The notes beneath the pieces are model-generated. The model did not search any database. It was not told where the DNA came from and saw only the letters and a program-made list of their open reading frames with translations. The position numbers and the translations under genes were made by a program. A stretch of DNA of 13,669 nt from Bacteroidota bacterium (GTDB taxonomy: Bacteria > Bacteroidota > Ignavibacteria > Ignavibacteriales > Ignavibacteriaceae), in NCBI GenBank assembly GCA_023433685.1, contig JAEYUD010000261.1, positions 1 through 13,669 on the forward strand, written 5' to 3'. Of this stretch, positions 1 to 6,464 are shown one piece after another. Positions within the stretch are counted from its first letter, which is position 1, and every line of letters begins with the position of its first letter.

Positions 1-2295
1 CTTCCCTTCGATCGAGCTGTTTGTTTGAGTGTAATACCACTCATCATGATAGAACGAGTTGTAAAGCGAGGGGGTATTGTCCTGTTTTATTGCGTAGATC
101 GCTTCATCAACAGTGCCAAATGCGATCTGAGCGCCTTTTACAGGTTTACCATCTTTTCCGGTAACCTTTACCGTGAATTCAGCCTCTTCACCCGGTTTGT
201 ACTTATTCTTCGCGGGTGTGATCTGAACATTCAGTTTAGCGGCATCATTTATTACGCCTATTTTTTTATTGGTAAGGATGAAGTCGGATTTCACAACGCC
301 CGCGAAAGAGATATTAACCCCGGGGAACCAATTCTTGTCGGTAACTATCATAAGTTCGGCGTAACCGTCGTTCAGCGAGATCTTTTGGGCTTTAAGAACC
401 GAGTTTTGTTCAACCGTTACCACGCCCTCTTTCGGCTTACCGGGCGCGTAGACCATCACTTTAATCGTGTCACCCGGAAGGTAAGCATCTTTATCGGTGA
501 ATATCTGTGCTTCCTGATTGTTGTTCCACCAATACCACCCCGGGCGGGTGTTAAAGCAATTGAACGATGTCTGAGTTGCAGTGAGCCTTCCGTTTGAGCC
601 TCTGGCGGTTATCACAACATTGTATGAGCCTTCAGCCTCCGGTTTGTAGGTGATTTTTCCCACACCGTTGGCATCGGTTTTGAATTCCGATCTGTATACA
701 GTTTCAGTTATTGGCTGATCGTTTATATAGATTGTTTTATTGACAATAATAGCCAGATCCTTCTCGACAGGAGTAAGGTCAAGCGACCATGCATTGGCGG
801 AAATTGTGATCTCTTCGCCGGGTTTCACGAACCAGCGGTTTGTTCCGGCGGTAATGAGAAGATCGGTAACTGAAACCGTTACCGAAGAAGCACCTTTGAT
901 CTCCCGCATTGAAGCATCTGTAACACTGGCCTCAAAAGTATAAGTATAGCTTGAGGCAGTATCGTTAGGTGTTTGATAGCTGAACGACCATTCGCCGTCA
1001 GCATTCAACTGTCCGGTGAGTTCCTTAACGTATTCATAGTTGCCCCAGTCAAAGTTGTACCACGATTTGTAATACCAGGCATATTCACTTCCGAGCCACC
1101 AGGGGATACGGTACGGTTTTTTCAGAACCCTTACCTTTACGGTGCCGCCTGAAACAGGCTGCCCGAAGTAGTAGCCGGCTTTTACCGTGCCTTTGATCTG
1201 TTCACCATTAAAGCATGAACCTTTATCGAACGCCACATCCACCTTGAATTCAGGTTTCTTGTACTCTTCAAGTGAGAAGTAGCCACTGAACCAGTTCTCT
1301 TTATATTTAGCGGTTATATTATATGTACCCGGTTTAAAGGAGGGCGCGGTCTTCAGGGTTGACCAGAATGAACCATACTCATCGAGCATCAGTTCTTCAG
1401 ACGACACTTCCGTACCGGAAGGATCGGTTATTTTTACCGAAACCTTTTCTTGCGAAGGGAAGCCCATCTCGCCATCCTGACGGAACCGGATTATTCCTTT
1501 ATAGCTGACCGCCGCGCCCGGTCTGTAAACGGGTTGATTTGTAAATATCGAGGAATAGTAGCGGATTTCGTTATCGTTGCCGAAAAATATATAGGGGTCG
1601 CTGTAGACGAGTTCATCACCAACCATCGCGGTAACCAGGCTTGGTGCATTTTCTTCTGTTTTTATGCCATTGAGGCTGAGCAGAGAAAGTCCGTCATCGC
1701 CGGGGGTTACCTCACCGAGTTTTTTACCACCCGAGTAGAATGAAGTGGAGGCTGGTGAAAGAATTTCGCCCGTTGTGGCGTTCATTGTGAAAGAGAGGAT
1801 GTTCTTTTCCCCCTTTTTCACCACCATCATTTTATCGGACACATAAACAGGTAGCCAGGCAACCTTTCCGGAATTGATGCCGCGGATAACATATATGCCC
1901 GGTTTGTCGAAAATCCCCGCGGATATCTTTGACGCGTCGTAGTAGTAGTTCGCGCTTGGGGTGACCACCCTGTTGAAATCCCTCACCTTCTCCATAAACT
2001 GAAGGTAGGTGCCTTCTTTCTTCCAGATATCGAACCTGCCGTATGTGCGCGCGGCAAGGTACTCGCTGATAAATTCGAATTCTTTTGAGACACGGTAGAC
2101 CGAGAACTGAAAATTCTCATCTTCCGTGTTATTGGTTATCTGGAAATACACGGTGTCACCGGGTTTGAACTGCCCGTTGGCAAGCATTCTAAAGGAGGGA
2201 ACCTCCTTGCTCAATGAGCCGGATCTGAAGCCCGCGAAGGCCCCGAGAGCGATGAGAAGCGCGAACAGAAAAGGGAATAGTTTGTTTTTCGACAT
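1..2295 (-). CDS. Alpha-2-macroglobulin family protein, N-terminal 765 residues (3' end beyond window)
   Basis: The frame is open from ATG at 2295 to the left edge with no stop. Bacterial alpha-2-macroglobulins are large envelope or secreted proteins thought to trap proteases. A hydrophobic signal segment spans about residues 6-22 (LFPFLFALLIALGAFAG) and has no lipobox Cys, unlike many bacterial homologues that are lipoproteins. Macroglobulin-domain hallmarks appear in order: QPVYRPG at about 254-260 (MG2 start), SLEEYKKPEF at 341-350 (MG3 start), DKDAYLPGD near 601-609, KYKPGEEAEF near 698-707, and VDEAIYAI at 729-736, just before where the bait region and thioester domain would follow. Those last parts lie outside the window, so whether a thioester CxEQ motif exists cannot be seen. 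Residues 395-422 form a very aromatic stretch (five Trp, seven Tyr). The start is supported by the signal peptide; only a weak purine-rich GAGATAAAA precedes it. The family call is firm; the trapping role is inferred from the family. Confidence 0.88.
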   Translation of the reverse strand, partial: MSKNKLFPFLFALLIALGAFAGFRSGSLSKEVPSFRMLANGQFKPGDTVYFQITNNTEDENFQFSVYRVSKEFEFISEYLAARTYGRFDIWKKEGTYLQFMEKVRDFNRVVTPSANYYYDASKISAGIFDKPGIYVIRGINSGKVAWLPVYVSDKMMVVKKGEKNILSFTMNATTGEILSPASTSFYSGGKKLGEVTPGDDGLSLLSLNGIKTEENAPSLVTAMVGDELVYSDPYIFFGNDNEIRYYSSIFTNQPVYRPGAAVSYKGIIRFRQDGEMGFPSQEKVSVKITDPSGTEVSSEELMLDEYGSFWSTLKTAPSFKPGTYNITAKYKENWFSGYFSLEEYKKPEFKVDVAFDKGSCFNGEQIKGTVKAGYYFGQPVSGGTVKVRVLKKPYRIPWWLGSEYAWYYKSWYNFDWGNYEYVKELTGQLNADGEWSFSYQTPNDTASSYTYTFEASVTDASMREIKGASSVTVSVTDLLITAGTNRWFVKPGEEITISANAWSLDLTPVEKDLAIIVNKTIYINDQPITETVYRSEFKTDANGVGKITYKPEAEGSYNVVITARGSNGRLTATQTSFNCFNTRPGWYWWNNNQEAQIFTDKDAYLPGDTIKVMVYAPGKPKEGVVTVEQNSVLKAQKISLNDGYAELMIVTDKNWFPGVNISFAGVVKSDFILTNKKIGVINDAAKLNVQITPAKNKYKPGEEAEFTVKVTGKDGKPVKGAQIAFGTVDEAIYAIKQDNTPSLYNSFYHDEWYYTQTNSSIEGK

Positions 2296-2465
2296 TTTTA
2301 TCTCAAGATTAATTTCCGGTTATACTCACTCGTGAGCAAATTTGTGCCCGAAAAATAGTTAAAAAATCCGAGATTAATTCAGTTGATGAAAAAAGCATGA
2401 CTAACTTCATTTATGCAGGCGAGGGCTTCTAACTTATTGAAAATAAATAATATAGCTCATGGAGG

Positions 2466-2552
2466 AGGCAAGAGGTCAGAGCTACCGACTATAATACCGA
2501 AAAAGTCGGTTATTCGGTTGCCTTTGAAAACGGCTTAAAAAAGCATTTTTTT
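2466..2552 (+). promoter_or_regulatory. Candidate structured leader RNA with attenuator-like hairpin before the RlpA-like gene
   Basis: An outer pairing AGGCAA (2466-2471) with TTGCCT (2518-2523) encloses ACCGAC (2484-2489) pairing with GTCGGT (2505-2510). A competing stem ACCGAA (2496-2501) with TTCGGT (2513-2518) uses overlapping bases, so two folds exclude each other. Downstream, GCTT/AAGC around an AAAA loop (2533-2544) is followed by a T run (2546-2552), like a weak intrinsic terminator, about 40 bases ahead of the coding start at 2596. This arrangement suggests a cis-acting attenuator or riboswitch-like leader. I do not recognise a known riboswitch class, and the stems are short, so chance pairing is possible. 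Confidence 0.3.
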
Positions 2553-2595
2553 CTTTCCGCGGGGGATGCAGTGGAGTAAGTTTCGGTCGTTAAAA

Positions 2596-3120
2596 ATGTT
2601 CATTAAAAAAATGAGGTTAAGCTTGAGCAAAGCACTTAAAGCATTCTTGTTTGTGTTGCTCTTGATATTAACCGGTTTTAGTGTTGAAAATCCGAAAGCA
2701 AAAGCTGATGAATCTTCCCTTAAGACCAGCCCCGCGAGGAGTATTAAGTCCGCGGAACTCGTAAGGAAATATTCATCAATTCTTGAATTCTCAGAACCCC
2801 GAAACGGTACAGTTACATGGTACGGCCCCGGATTTCACGGCAGACGCACTGCAAGTGGGGCGATATTTGATGAGGAGAAGTTTACTGCAGCTCACAGGAA
2901 TCTTCCATTCGGCACCATGTTAAGGGTAACAAACAAGGCAAACGGCAAGTCAGTAATAGTAACAGTGACTGACAGGGGTCCGGTCCACACGGGACTTGAG
3001 CTCGACCTTTCAAAAGCTGCCGCAAGAACACTCGATATGATCAACGCGGGTGTCGCCAACGTCTCAATAGAGACAGTAAAAGTAAATGGATTCAACACTC
3101 CGGTTCTATCAACTTATTGA
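2596..3120 (+). CDS. RlpA-like secreted protein with a double-psi beta-barrel (septal lytic transglycosylase family)
   Basis: From ATG at 2596 the product is 174 residues. The first 30 or so form a signal peptide: a basic MFIKKMRLSLSKALK followed by AFLFVLLLILTGFSV. The C-terminal 95 residues are an RlpA-type double-psi beta-barrel, with TWYGPGFHGRRTASG, FDEEKFTAAHRNLPFGTMLRV, TVTDRGPVHTG and LDLSKAAARTLDM. The His of HRNLPFG and the Asp of TDRGP are 26 residues apart, the same spacing as the His/Asp pair reported as needed for glycan-strand cleavage in Pseudomonas RlpA. No SPOR domain follows, so septal targeting through denuded glycans is not encoded here. In-frame ATGs also lie at 2566 and 2611. 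The 2566 start has GGGGG directly abutting it, too close to act as a ribosome site; 2596 is preceded by an A-rich TTAAAA and gives the better signal peptide. The start is uncertain; the family is clear. It is a single-gene unit closed by the terminator at 3131-3161. Confidence 0.85.
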   Translation: MFIKKMRLSLSKALKAFLFVLLLILTGFSVENPKAKADESSLKTSPARSIKSAELVRKYSSILEFSEPRNGTVTWYGPGFHGRRTASGAIFDEEKFTAAHRNLPFGTMLRVTNKANGKSVIVTVTDRGPVHTGLELDLSKAAARTLDMINAGVANVSIETVKVNGFNTPVLSTY

Positions 3121-3130
3121 CAGACAAGAA

Positions 3131-3161
3131 AAAAGGCTGTCCCGACGCGGGACAGCCTTTT
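3131..3161. terminator. Bidirectional intrinsic terminator between convergent genes
   Basis: AAAAGGCTGTCCCG (3131-3144) pairs perfectly with CGGGACAGCCTTTT (3148-3161) around the three-base loop ACG, giving a 14-bp stem. It has a T run on its right side and an A run on its left side, so it can work on both strands. It lies just after the plus-strand RlpA-like gene and just after the stop of the minus-strand nuclease gene. Confidence 0.9.
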
Positions 3162-3188
3162 TACTTTTAAACCATTCAGAAATATCAG

Positions 3189-4595
3189 CTATTTCATCAA
3201 GATGAGCTTATTCATCTTTAGAAACCCGCCCGCCTGCATTTTATAGAAATAAACCCCGCTTGAAAGTTGCTCACCGTTAAAGTTAACCGAGTAAACCCCG
3301 GCCGCTTTTTCTTCGTCAACGAGAGTAACAACTTCATTTCCGATAGTGTCAAATATTTTAAGTGAAACGTGAACATTCGCGGGGACCTGGTATTTGATCA
3401 CAGTTGAGGGATTAAATGGATTCGGGAAATTCTGACCCAGTTTGTAGTCTGTAATATTTCCTTCATCTCCGGTGATATCAGTGGTACCACTTGTTACAAA
3501 AGTGACAGCCGTGTCATTCATGATAATGCCGTTTATGCTCTTGAGCCCGGAAAGCTGAAGTGAATACTGAGTTCCACCCGCGAGTGACGCGAATTGGACG
3601 AGTAGCTTTGAGACATCGTTCCCGACACCCCACTGCACTGATACAGGGGAACCCACTCCGTTGTTACACGAAAAATTTACCGGGTTAACAGCTACCGTTG
3701 AATCGATATATCTTGAAAAATCAAGAACTACAGCATTGGTTTCAGGGATCACCTTGACGACCTGTGGTTTCATATCTGTCTGCCAGATCTCGGCGGCAAA
3801 TTCAGGATGGTCGATAAAAGGATTTCTGTTCTTCTGAATAACAAATATCGCGTTGTTCCTGTTGATCTCTTTTGTGCTTACGGTATCTTTAATATGCCAT
3901 GAATATAGAAGATTGGCGTACCATGTAAGAAGGTTCGACTTATTGGTTGCCGGGCTTGTAGAGAAACCGCTGTCTTCGAGATAGTACCTGACCGACATAT
4001 ACATCTGCGATCTTGCCACGTCGCCTTTGAAGGCATCAATTGGTTCGAACACGGTGGAAGTGTAGCCGGGGAAAGAGCAGCTTCCAACTTTGCTGCCGTT
4101 TGAAGATGTCCATGTTGCTGAACCGACATTTCCATAAGGATAATTGCTTCTTCTGTTGTTCACATAGCCATCGGTAGGGTACATGTGAAACAGGTCAGAA
4201 CGGGCGGGATTTGTCGCGCCGAGCCAGCTGTCGGGCCAAGAGTGTTCCCTGTTATAGCAGTCGCCTTCGCCAGAATAGTTGCCGCACTTCTTTAAACCGT
4301 GGGTATACAAATAAGAAGGTGTCCCACCCGGTTTGTCGGAATAAATATCCCAGACATTGTTGGTGCCGGGTCTTGAATCGGTTGAGGGGAAAGCAGTATA
4401 GAGCCCATCGTAACTGATAACGGTGTGACCTTTGATAATATTGTGGAGAGCAGTTCTAAGCGCGGTTCCGTAAAGTTTGTACGCGTTCTGGTAATAGTCT
4501 GCTTCAGTATTTTGTGCCCGGATGGATGACCACCCCAGTATGACAGTGAGGAGAAGGACGGTAAGACCGGAGAAGAGGGGATTTCTGTTTTTCAT
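3189..4595 (-). CDS. Secreted endonuclease I family nuclease with Ig-like domain and type IX sorting tail
   Basis: The 468-residue protein starts with a signal peptide (MKNRNPLFSGLTVLLLTVIL, cleavage probably after SSIRAQ at about 28). Residues 30-270 are an endonuclease I (EndA/BsnB-type) domain: NREHSWPDSW at 115-124 with the expected catalytic His118, DLFHMYPTDGYVNNRRSNYP at 134-153, GDVARSQMYMSVRY at 191-204, and NRNPFIDHPEF at 256-266. Residues 275-370 look like a bacterial Ig-like Big_5 domain (VVKVIPETNAVVLDFS ... TAVTFVTSG). Residues 384-468 are a type IX (Por) secretion C-terminal sorting domain: YKLGQNFPNPFNPSTVIKY, an extended beta region, then SSGVYFYKM and KLILMK. It is therefore expected to be exported and released or attached at the cell surface, where it would cut extracellular DNA for scavenging or biofilm turnover. 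A TTG codon lies directly before the ATG; ATG at 4595 is preferred, with AAGG ten bases upstream. It is transcribed alone, convergent with the RlpA-like gene. Confidence 0.93.
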   Translation of the reverse strand: MKNRNPLFSGLTVLLLTVILGWSSIRAQNTEADYYQNAYKLYGTALRTALHNIIKGHTVISYDGLYTAFPSTDSRPGTNNVWDIYSDKPGGTPSYLYTHGLKKCGNYSGEGDCYNREHSWPDSWLGATNPARSDLFHMYPTDGYVNNRRSNYPYGNVGSATWTSSNGSKVGSCSFPGYTSTVFEPIDAFKGDVARSQMYMSVRYYLEDSGFSTSPATNKSNLLTWYANLLYSWHIKDTVSTKEINRNNAIFVIQKNRNPFIDHPEFAAEIWQTDMKPQVVKVIPETNAVVLDFSRYIDSTVAVNPVNFSCNNGVGSPVSVQWGVGNDVSKLLVQFASLAGGTQYSLQLSGLKSINGIIMNDTAVTFVTSGTTDITGDEGNITDYKLGQNFPNPFNPSTVIKYQVPANVHVSLKIFDTIGNEVVTLVDEEKAAGVYSVNFNGEQLSSGVYFYKMQAGGFLKMNKLILMK

Positions 4596-4649
4596 CAATT
4601 GATGACCTTGAATAATGAACGCAAATTGTCGCGTTACAGGATTGTGAGA

Positions 4650-4678
4650 ATTAGTTATTTAAAAACCAGGAGTGACAA
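4650..4678 (-). promoter_or_regulatory. Candidate sigma-70-like promoter for the nuclease gene
   Basis: Read on the minus strand, TTGTCA (4673-4678, five of six matches to the -35 consensus) is separated by 17 bases from ACTAAT (4650-4655, four of six matches to the -10 consensus). It sits between the hairpin after pta and the nuclease start at 4595. This is a match by eye; Bacteroidota-type promoters may follow a different consensus. Confidence 0.35.
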
Positions 4679-4682
4679 GAGA

Positions 4683-4707
4683 GAGGCTGCCCCATTGAGG
4701 CAACCTC
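4683..4707 (-). terminator. Candidate terminator hairpin after the phosphate acetyltransferase gene
   Basis: On the minus strand GAGGTTGCC (4699-4707) pairs with GGCAGCCTC (4683-4691) around a seven-base loop, nine pairs with one G-U wobble. On the plus strand the wobble becomes a C-A mismatch, so the RNA hairpin is best in the pta direction. No good U tract follows, so termination may be partial. Confidence 0.4.
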
Positions 4708-4735
4708 ATTCTCATTATTAAGTTCACTGTGGGGA

Positions 4736-5722
4736 TCAGTTCCCTGCCATCAAAAGGGCAATAGCGGAAGTGTTCACGATATCTTCAACGCTGCAACCGC
4801 GGCTGAGATCGAAGAACGGAAGTTTCAGCCCCTGTACAACAGGCCCGACAGCTTCCGCGCCACCGAGGCGTTGAGCGATTTTGTAACCTATGTTACCGGC
4901 TTGAAGATCGGGGAAGATCAGCACATTCGCCCTGCCCGCCACTTCACTTCCGGGGGCTTTTTTCTTGCCGATTCCTTCAACTACAGCAGCATCGAACTGA
5001 AGTTCGCCGTCAACTTTTATGTCGGGGCGTTTCTGTTTGATGATCGCGGTGGCTTCAAGCACTTTATCTACTAATTTATGCTTCGCGCTTCCTTTGGTTG
5101 AGAAAGAGAGCATCGCCACATAAGGTTCTTCACCGGTGAGTATCTTGTGGTTATCAGCAGTGGAGATGGCAATATCAGCGAGCTGAATGGCGTCGGGATC
5201 GGGAACCACGGCGCAGTCGCCAAATGAGTAGGTAACTTCAGGATAAACCATCAGAAAGAAGCTGGAGACGATCGAGATGCCTTCTTTGGTACCGATGCAA
5301 AGAATTCCCGCGCGCATAACGTCAGCCGTTGAGGCGGTTGAGCCGGCAACGCTGGCGTGTGCCATACCTTCTTTAAGCATCATGGCGCCGAAGAAGATAT
5401 CCCTTTTTATGGTATCGCGCGCTTCTTCTATGGTAACGCCTTTATGTTTCCTCTGATTGAAGAAAATATTTGCAAAATTGCTCAGGAGTTCCGATTTTTC
5501 GGGGTCGATTATTCTGATACCCTGAAGATCAACCCCCAGTGAAGCGGCCTTTGCCCTGACGGTTTCTTCGTTTCCAAGTGTGATCACGCTTCCGATTCCA
5601 TCGCGAGTGATGATCTCCGCGGCTTTAAGTACGCGGTCGTCATGTGACTCGGGTAGTAGCAGTGTTCTTTTTTTGCGGGAGGCATTCTCCCTTATTTTTA
5701 CGAGTAATTCAAGTTCGCTCAT
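4736..5722 (-). CDS. pta: Phosphate acetyltransferase (phosphotransacetylase)
   Basis: The product interconverts acetyl-CoA plus phosphate and acetyl phosphate plus CoA in the cytoplasm, linking the acetyl-CoA pool to ATP made through acetate kinase. The 328 residues from MSELELLVKIREN match the short single-domain Pta form (about 330 residues), without the N-terminal DRTGG/P-loop-like regions of the long enterobacterial enzyme. Family motifs are clear: LLLPESHDDRVLKAA near the N-terminus, KVDGELQFDAAVV from 236, KKAPGSEVAGRANVLIFPDL and AGNIGYKIAQRLGGAEAVGP in the middle, and DLSRGCSVEDIVN at about 305-317. An in-frame ATG upstream at 5779 would add 19 hydrophobic residues unlike any Pta; the start at 5722 has GGGA seven bases or so upstream. 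No acetate kinase gene lies in this window, so pta is not coupled to ackA here. It is a single-gene unit, divergent from the small lipoprotein gene. A related acyltransferase (phosphate butyryltransferase) is less likely given the LSRGCSVEDIV ending. Confidence 0.95.
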   Translation of the reverse strand: MSELELLVKIRENASRKKRTLLLPESHDDRVLKAAEIITRDGIGSVITLGNEETVRAKAASLGVDLQGIRIIDPEKSELLSNFANIFFNQRKHKGVTIEEARDTIKRDIFFGAMMLKEGMAHASVAGSTASTADVMRAGILCIGTKEGISIVSSFFLMVYPEVTYSFGDCAVVPDPDAIQLADIAISTADNHKILTGEEPYVAMLSFSTKGSAKHKLVDKVLEATAIIKQKRPDIKVDGELQFDAAVVEGIGKKKAPGSEVAGRANVLIFPDLQAGNIGYKIAQRLGGAEAVGPVVQGLKLPFFDLSRGCSVEDIVNTSAIALLMAGN

Positions 5723-6099
5723 TGTGTTCCCAAATGAAAAAAAGTTAAGACTTAAAATTAACAATTTATGAAGGATCATTCATTGCCGCGGGTGGAATTG
5801 ATGAAAAAAAGAAGTGCTTGCCGGAACCAAATTGGGGTGATGGCATGTTAACAGATGGCAAACGGGATAAAAGGAAATTGCATTTATAGCGTTTAAAGCA
5901 AGAAAACGGGGCAAAAAGTGTCACTATTAAGTGTTAATTGTCGCATAAAGTAAGTTAATTGTAAAAAGATGTCACAGCTATTGCGGGGTGTTGTCCGATC
6001 CCTTAGATTTCCCTCCATAATTTTTAAGTTTCTTAACGAAACGCAAATTTCAAAGAAAACAACAACAATCAATAACAAACTCAAATTGGAGTATAGATA
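5723..6099. promoter_or_regulatory. Divergent intergenic region between pta and the small lipoprotein gene
   Basis: This 377-base gap holds no convincing coding frame, tRNA or CRISPR repeat. It must contain the promoters for pta (leftward) and the lipoprotein gene (rightward). It is AT-rich and carries a cluster of direct repeats at 5913-5975, listed separately. A weak promoter-like pair, TTGTCC (5991-5996) and CATAAT (6016-6021), has a 19-base spacer and is only suggestive. The last 60 bases (about 6030-6086) are A/C-rich and almost free of G, an unstructured leader of the kind that favours efficient translation, ending in GGAG (6088-6091) eight bases before the ATG at 6100. Confidence 0.55.
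5913..5975. repeat. Nested direct repeats, candidate operator
   Basis: Two kinds of short direct repeat are nested. AAAAAGTGTCAC (5913-5924) and AAAAAGATGTCAC (5963-5975) share TGTCAC at positions 51 bases apart. Between them GTTAATTGT occurs twice (5933-5941 and 5954-5962), exactly 21 bases apart, two turns of the helix. Spacings near whole helical turns are typical of tandem protein-binding sites. The site lies upstream of both divergent genes and could serve either. No regulator is identified. Confidence 0.4.
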
Positions 6100-6306
6100 A
6101 TGAAACTCGTTAAATTCGGTATCGTTCTTATGTTACCCGCTCTCTTCGTTCTCACCGGCTGCAGCAAAAAAGCTCCAGCTCCTGCTGTAGATTCAACCAA
6201 AGTTGAAGCTCCTGCAGTTGAGACTCCTGCTGTAGATACAACAGCTAAAGCTGATTCAGCTAAAGTTGAAAAACATGACTCTACTGCTAAGAAAGAGAAA
6301 AAATAA
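6100..6306 (+). CDS. Small Ala/Pro/Lys-rich lipoprotein of unknown function
   Basis: The 68-residue product has a lipoprotein signal peptide: MKLVKFGIVLMLPALFVLTGC, with lipobox LTGC and lipidated Cys21. The mature part, about 48 residues, is low-complexity and rich in Ala, Pro, Val, Asp, Thr and Lys, with repeating units like APAVDSTKVE and TPAVDTTAKADSAKVE, and ends in a basic KKEKK. It looks disordered; a role as an envelope spacer or as a simple lipidated peptide is possible but unproven. Within the gene CTCCTGCTGTAGAT occurs twice, 45 bases (15 codons) apart, showing growth by in-frame duplication. Codons mostly end in T or A (GCT, CCT, GTA), unlike the GC3-richer neighbours, as in strongly expressed genes. 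GGAG lies eight bases before the start and a strong terminator follows, so it is monocistronic. An overlapping antisense frame is a composition artefact. Confidence 0.82.
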   Translation: MKLVKFGIVLMLPALFVLTGCSKKAPAPAVDSTKVEAPAVETPAVDTTAKADSAKVEKHDSTAKKEKK

Positions 6307-6348
6307 TTTAGCATTATAGTTTACCGGTAAATACAAATCACCGGATGT

Positions 6349-6373
6349 CAAAAGCGGGTTTATCCCGCTTTTG
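6349..6373 (+). terminator. Intrinsic terminator after the small lipoprotein gene
   Basis: CAAAAGCGGG (6349-6358) pairs perfectly with CCCGCTTTTG (6364-6373) around a TTTAT loop, followed by TCATTTT. The 10-bp stem ends in A-T pairs, so the T-rich side acts as part of the release tract. Confidence 0.85.
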
Positions 6374-6419
6374 TCATTTTAAAGCCATCATCACCATTCA
6401 AATTCCCTCCCGGAAACAA

Positions 6420-6448
6420 TTGATTAATTCCCAATAAAGTTCTAATTT
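6420..6448 (+). promoter_or_regulatory. Possible promoter of the yggS-lspA operon
   Basis: TTGATT (6420-6425) and TAATTT (6443-6448) are 17 bases apart, between the preceding terminator and the yggS start at 6465. The -10 match is poor (three of six). The position is right because the operon needs a promoter in this 91-base gap (6374-6464), but the exact boxes are uncertain. Confidence 0.25.
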
Positions 6449-6464
6449 AGCGGTCTTGTTAATT

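Noticed and set aside
25..2335. Plus-strand frames of 60-190 codons opposite the alpha-2-macroglobulin gene
   Set aside because: They are antisense shadows of the continuous minus-strand frame; their translations have no domains, and the minus-strand product shows clear family motifs throughout.
2325..2336. CTCAC-TC-GTGAG inverted repeat upstream of the alpha-2-macroglobulin gene
   Set aside because: Only five bases per arm with a two-base gap; too short to call an operator without copies elsewhere.
2490..2495. Perfect TATAAT as a promoter -10 box for the RlpA-like gene
   Set aside because: No -35-like hexamer lies 16-18 bases upstream, and the bases form the loop of the candidate leader hairpin; it could still be a Bacteroidota-type promoter but cannot be supported.
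5723..5779. Longer pta start adding 19 residues (MILHKLLILSL...)
   Set aside because: Pta proteins begin near MSELELL, the extra residues resemble no known Pta N-terminus, and the ATG at 5722 has a GGGA ribosome site.
5893..6084. Minus-strand 63-codon frame in the intergenic region
   Set aside because: It has no recognisable motif or good start, and lies in an AT-rich region with repeats and the lipoprotein leader.
6081..6314. Minus-strand 77-codon frame rich in Ser/Thr/Ala opposite the lipoprotein gene
   Set aside because: Its composition simply mirrors the repeats of the plus-strand gene, which has a lipobox, ribosome site and terminator.
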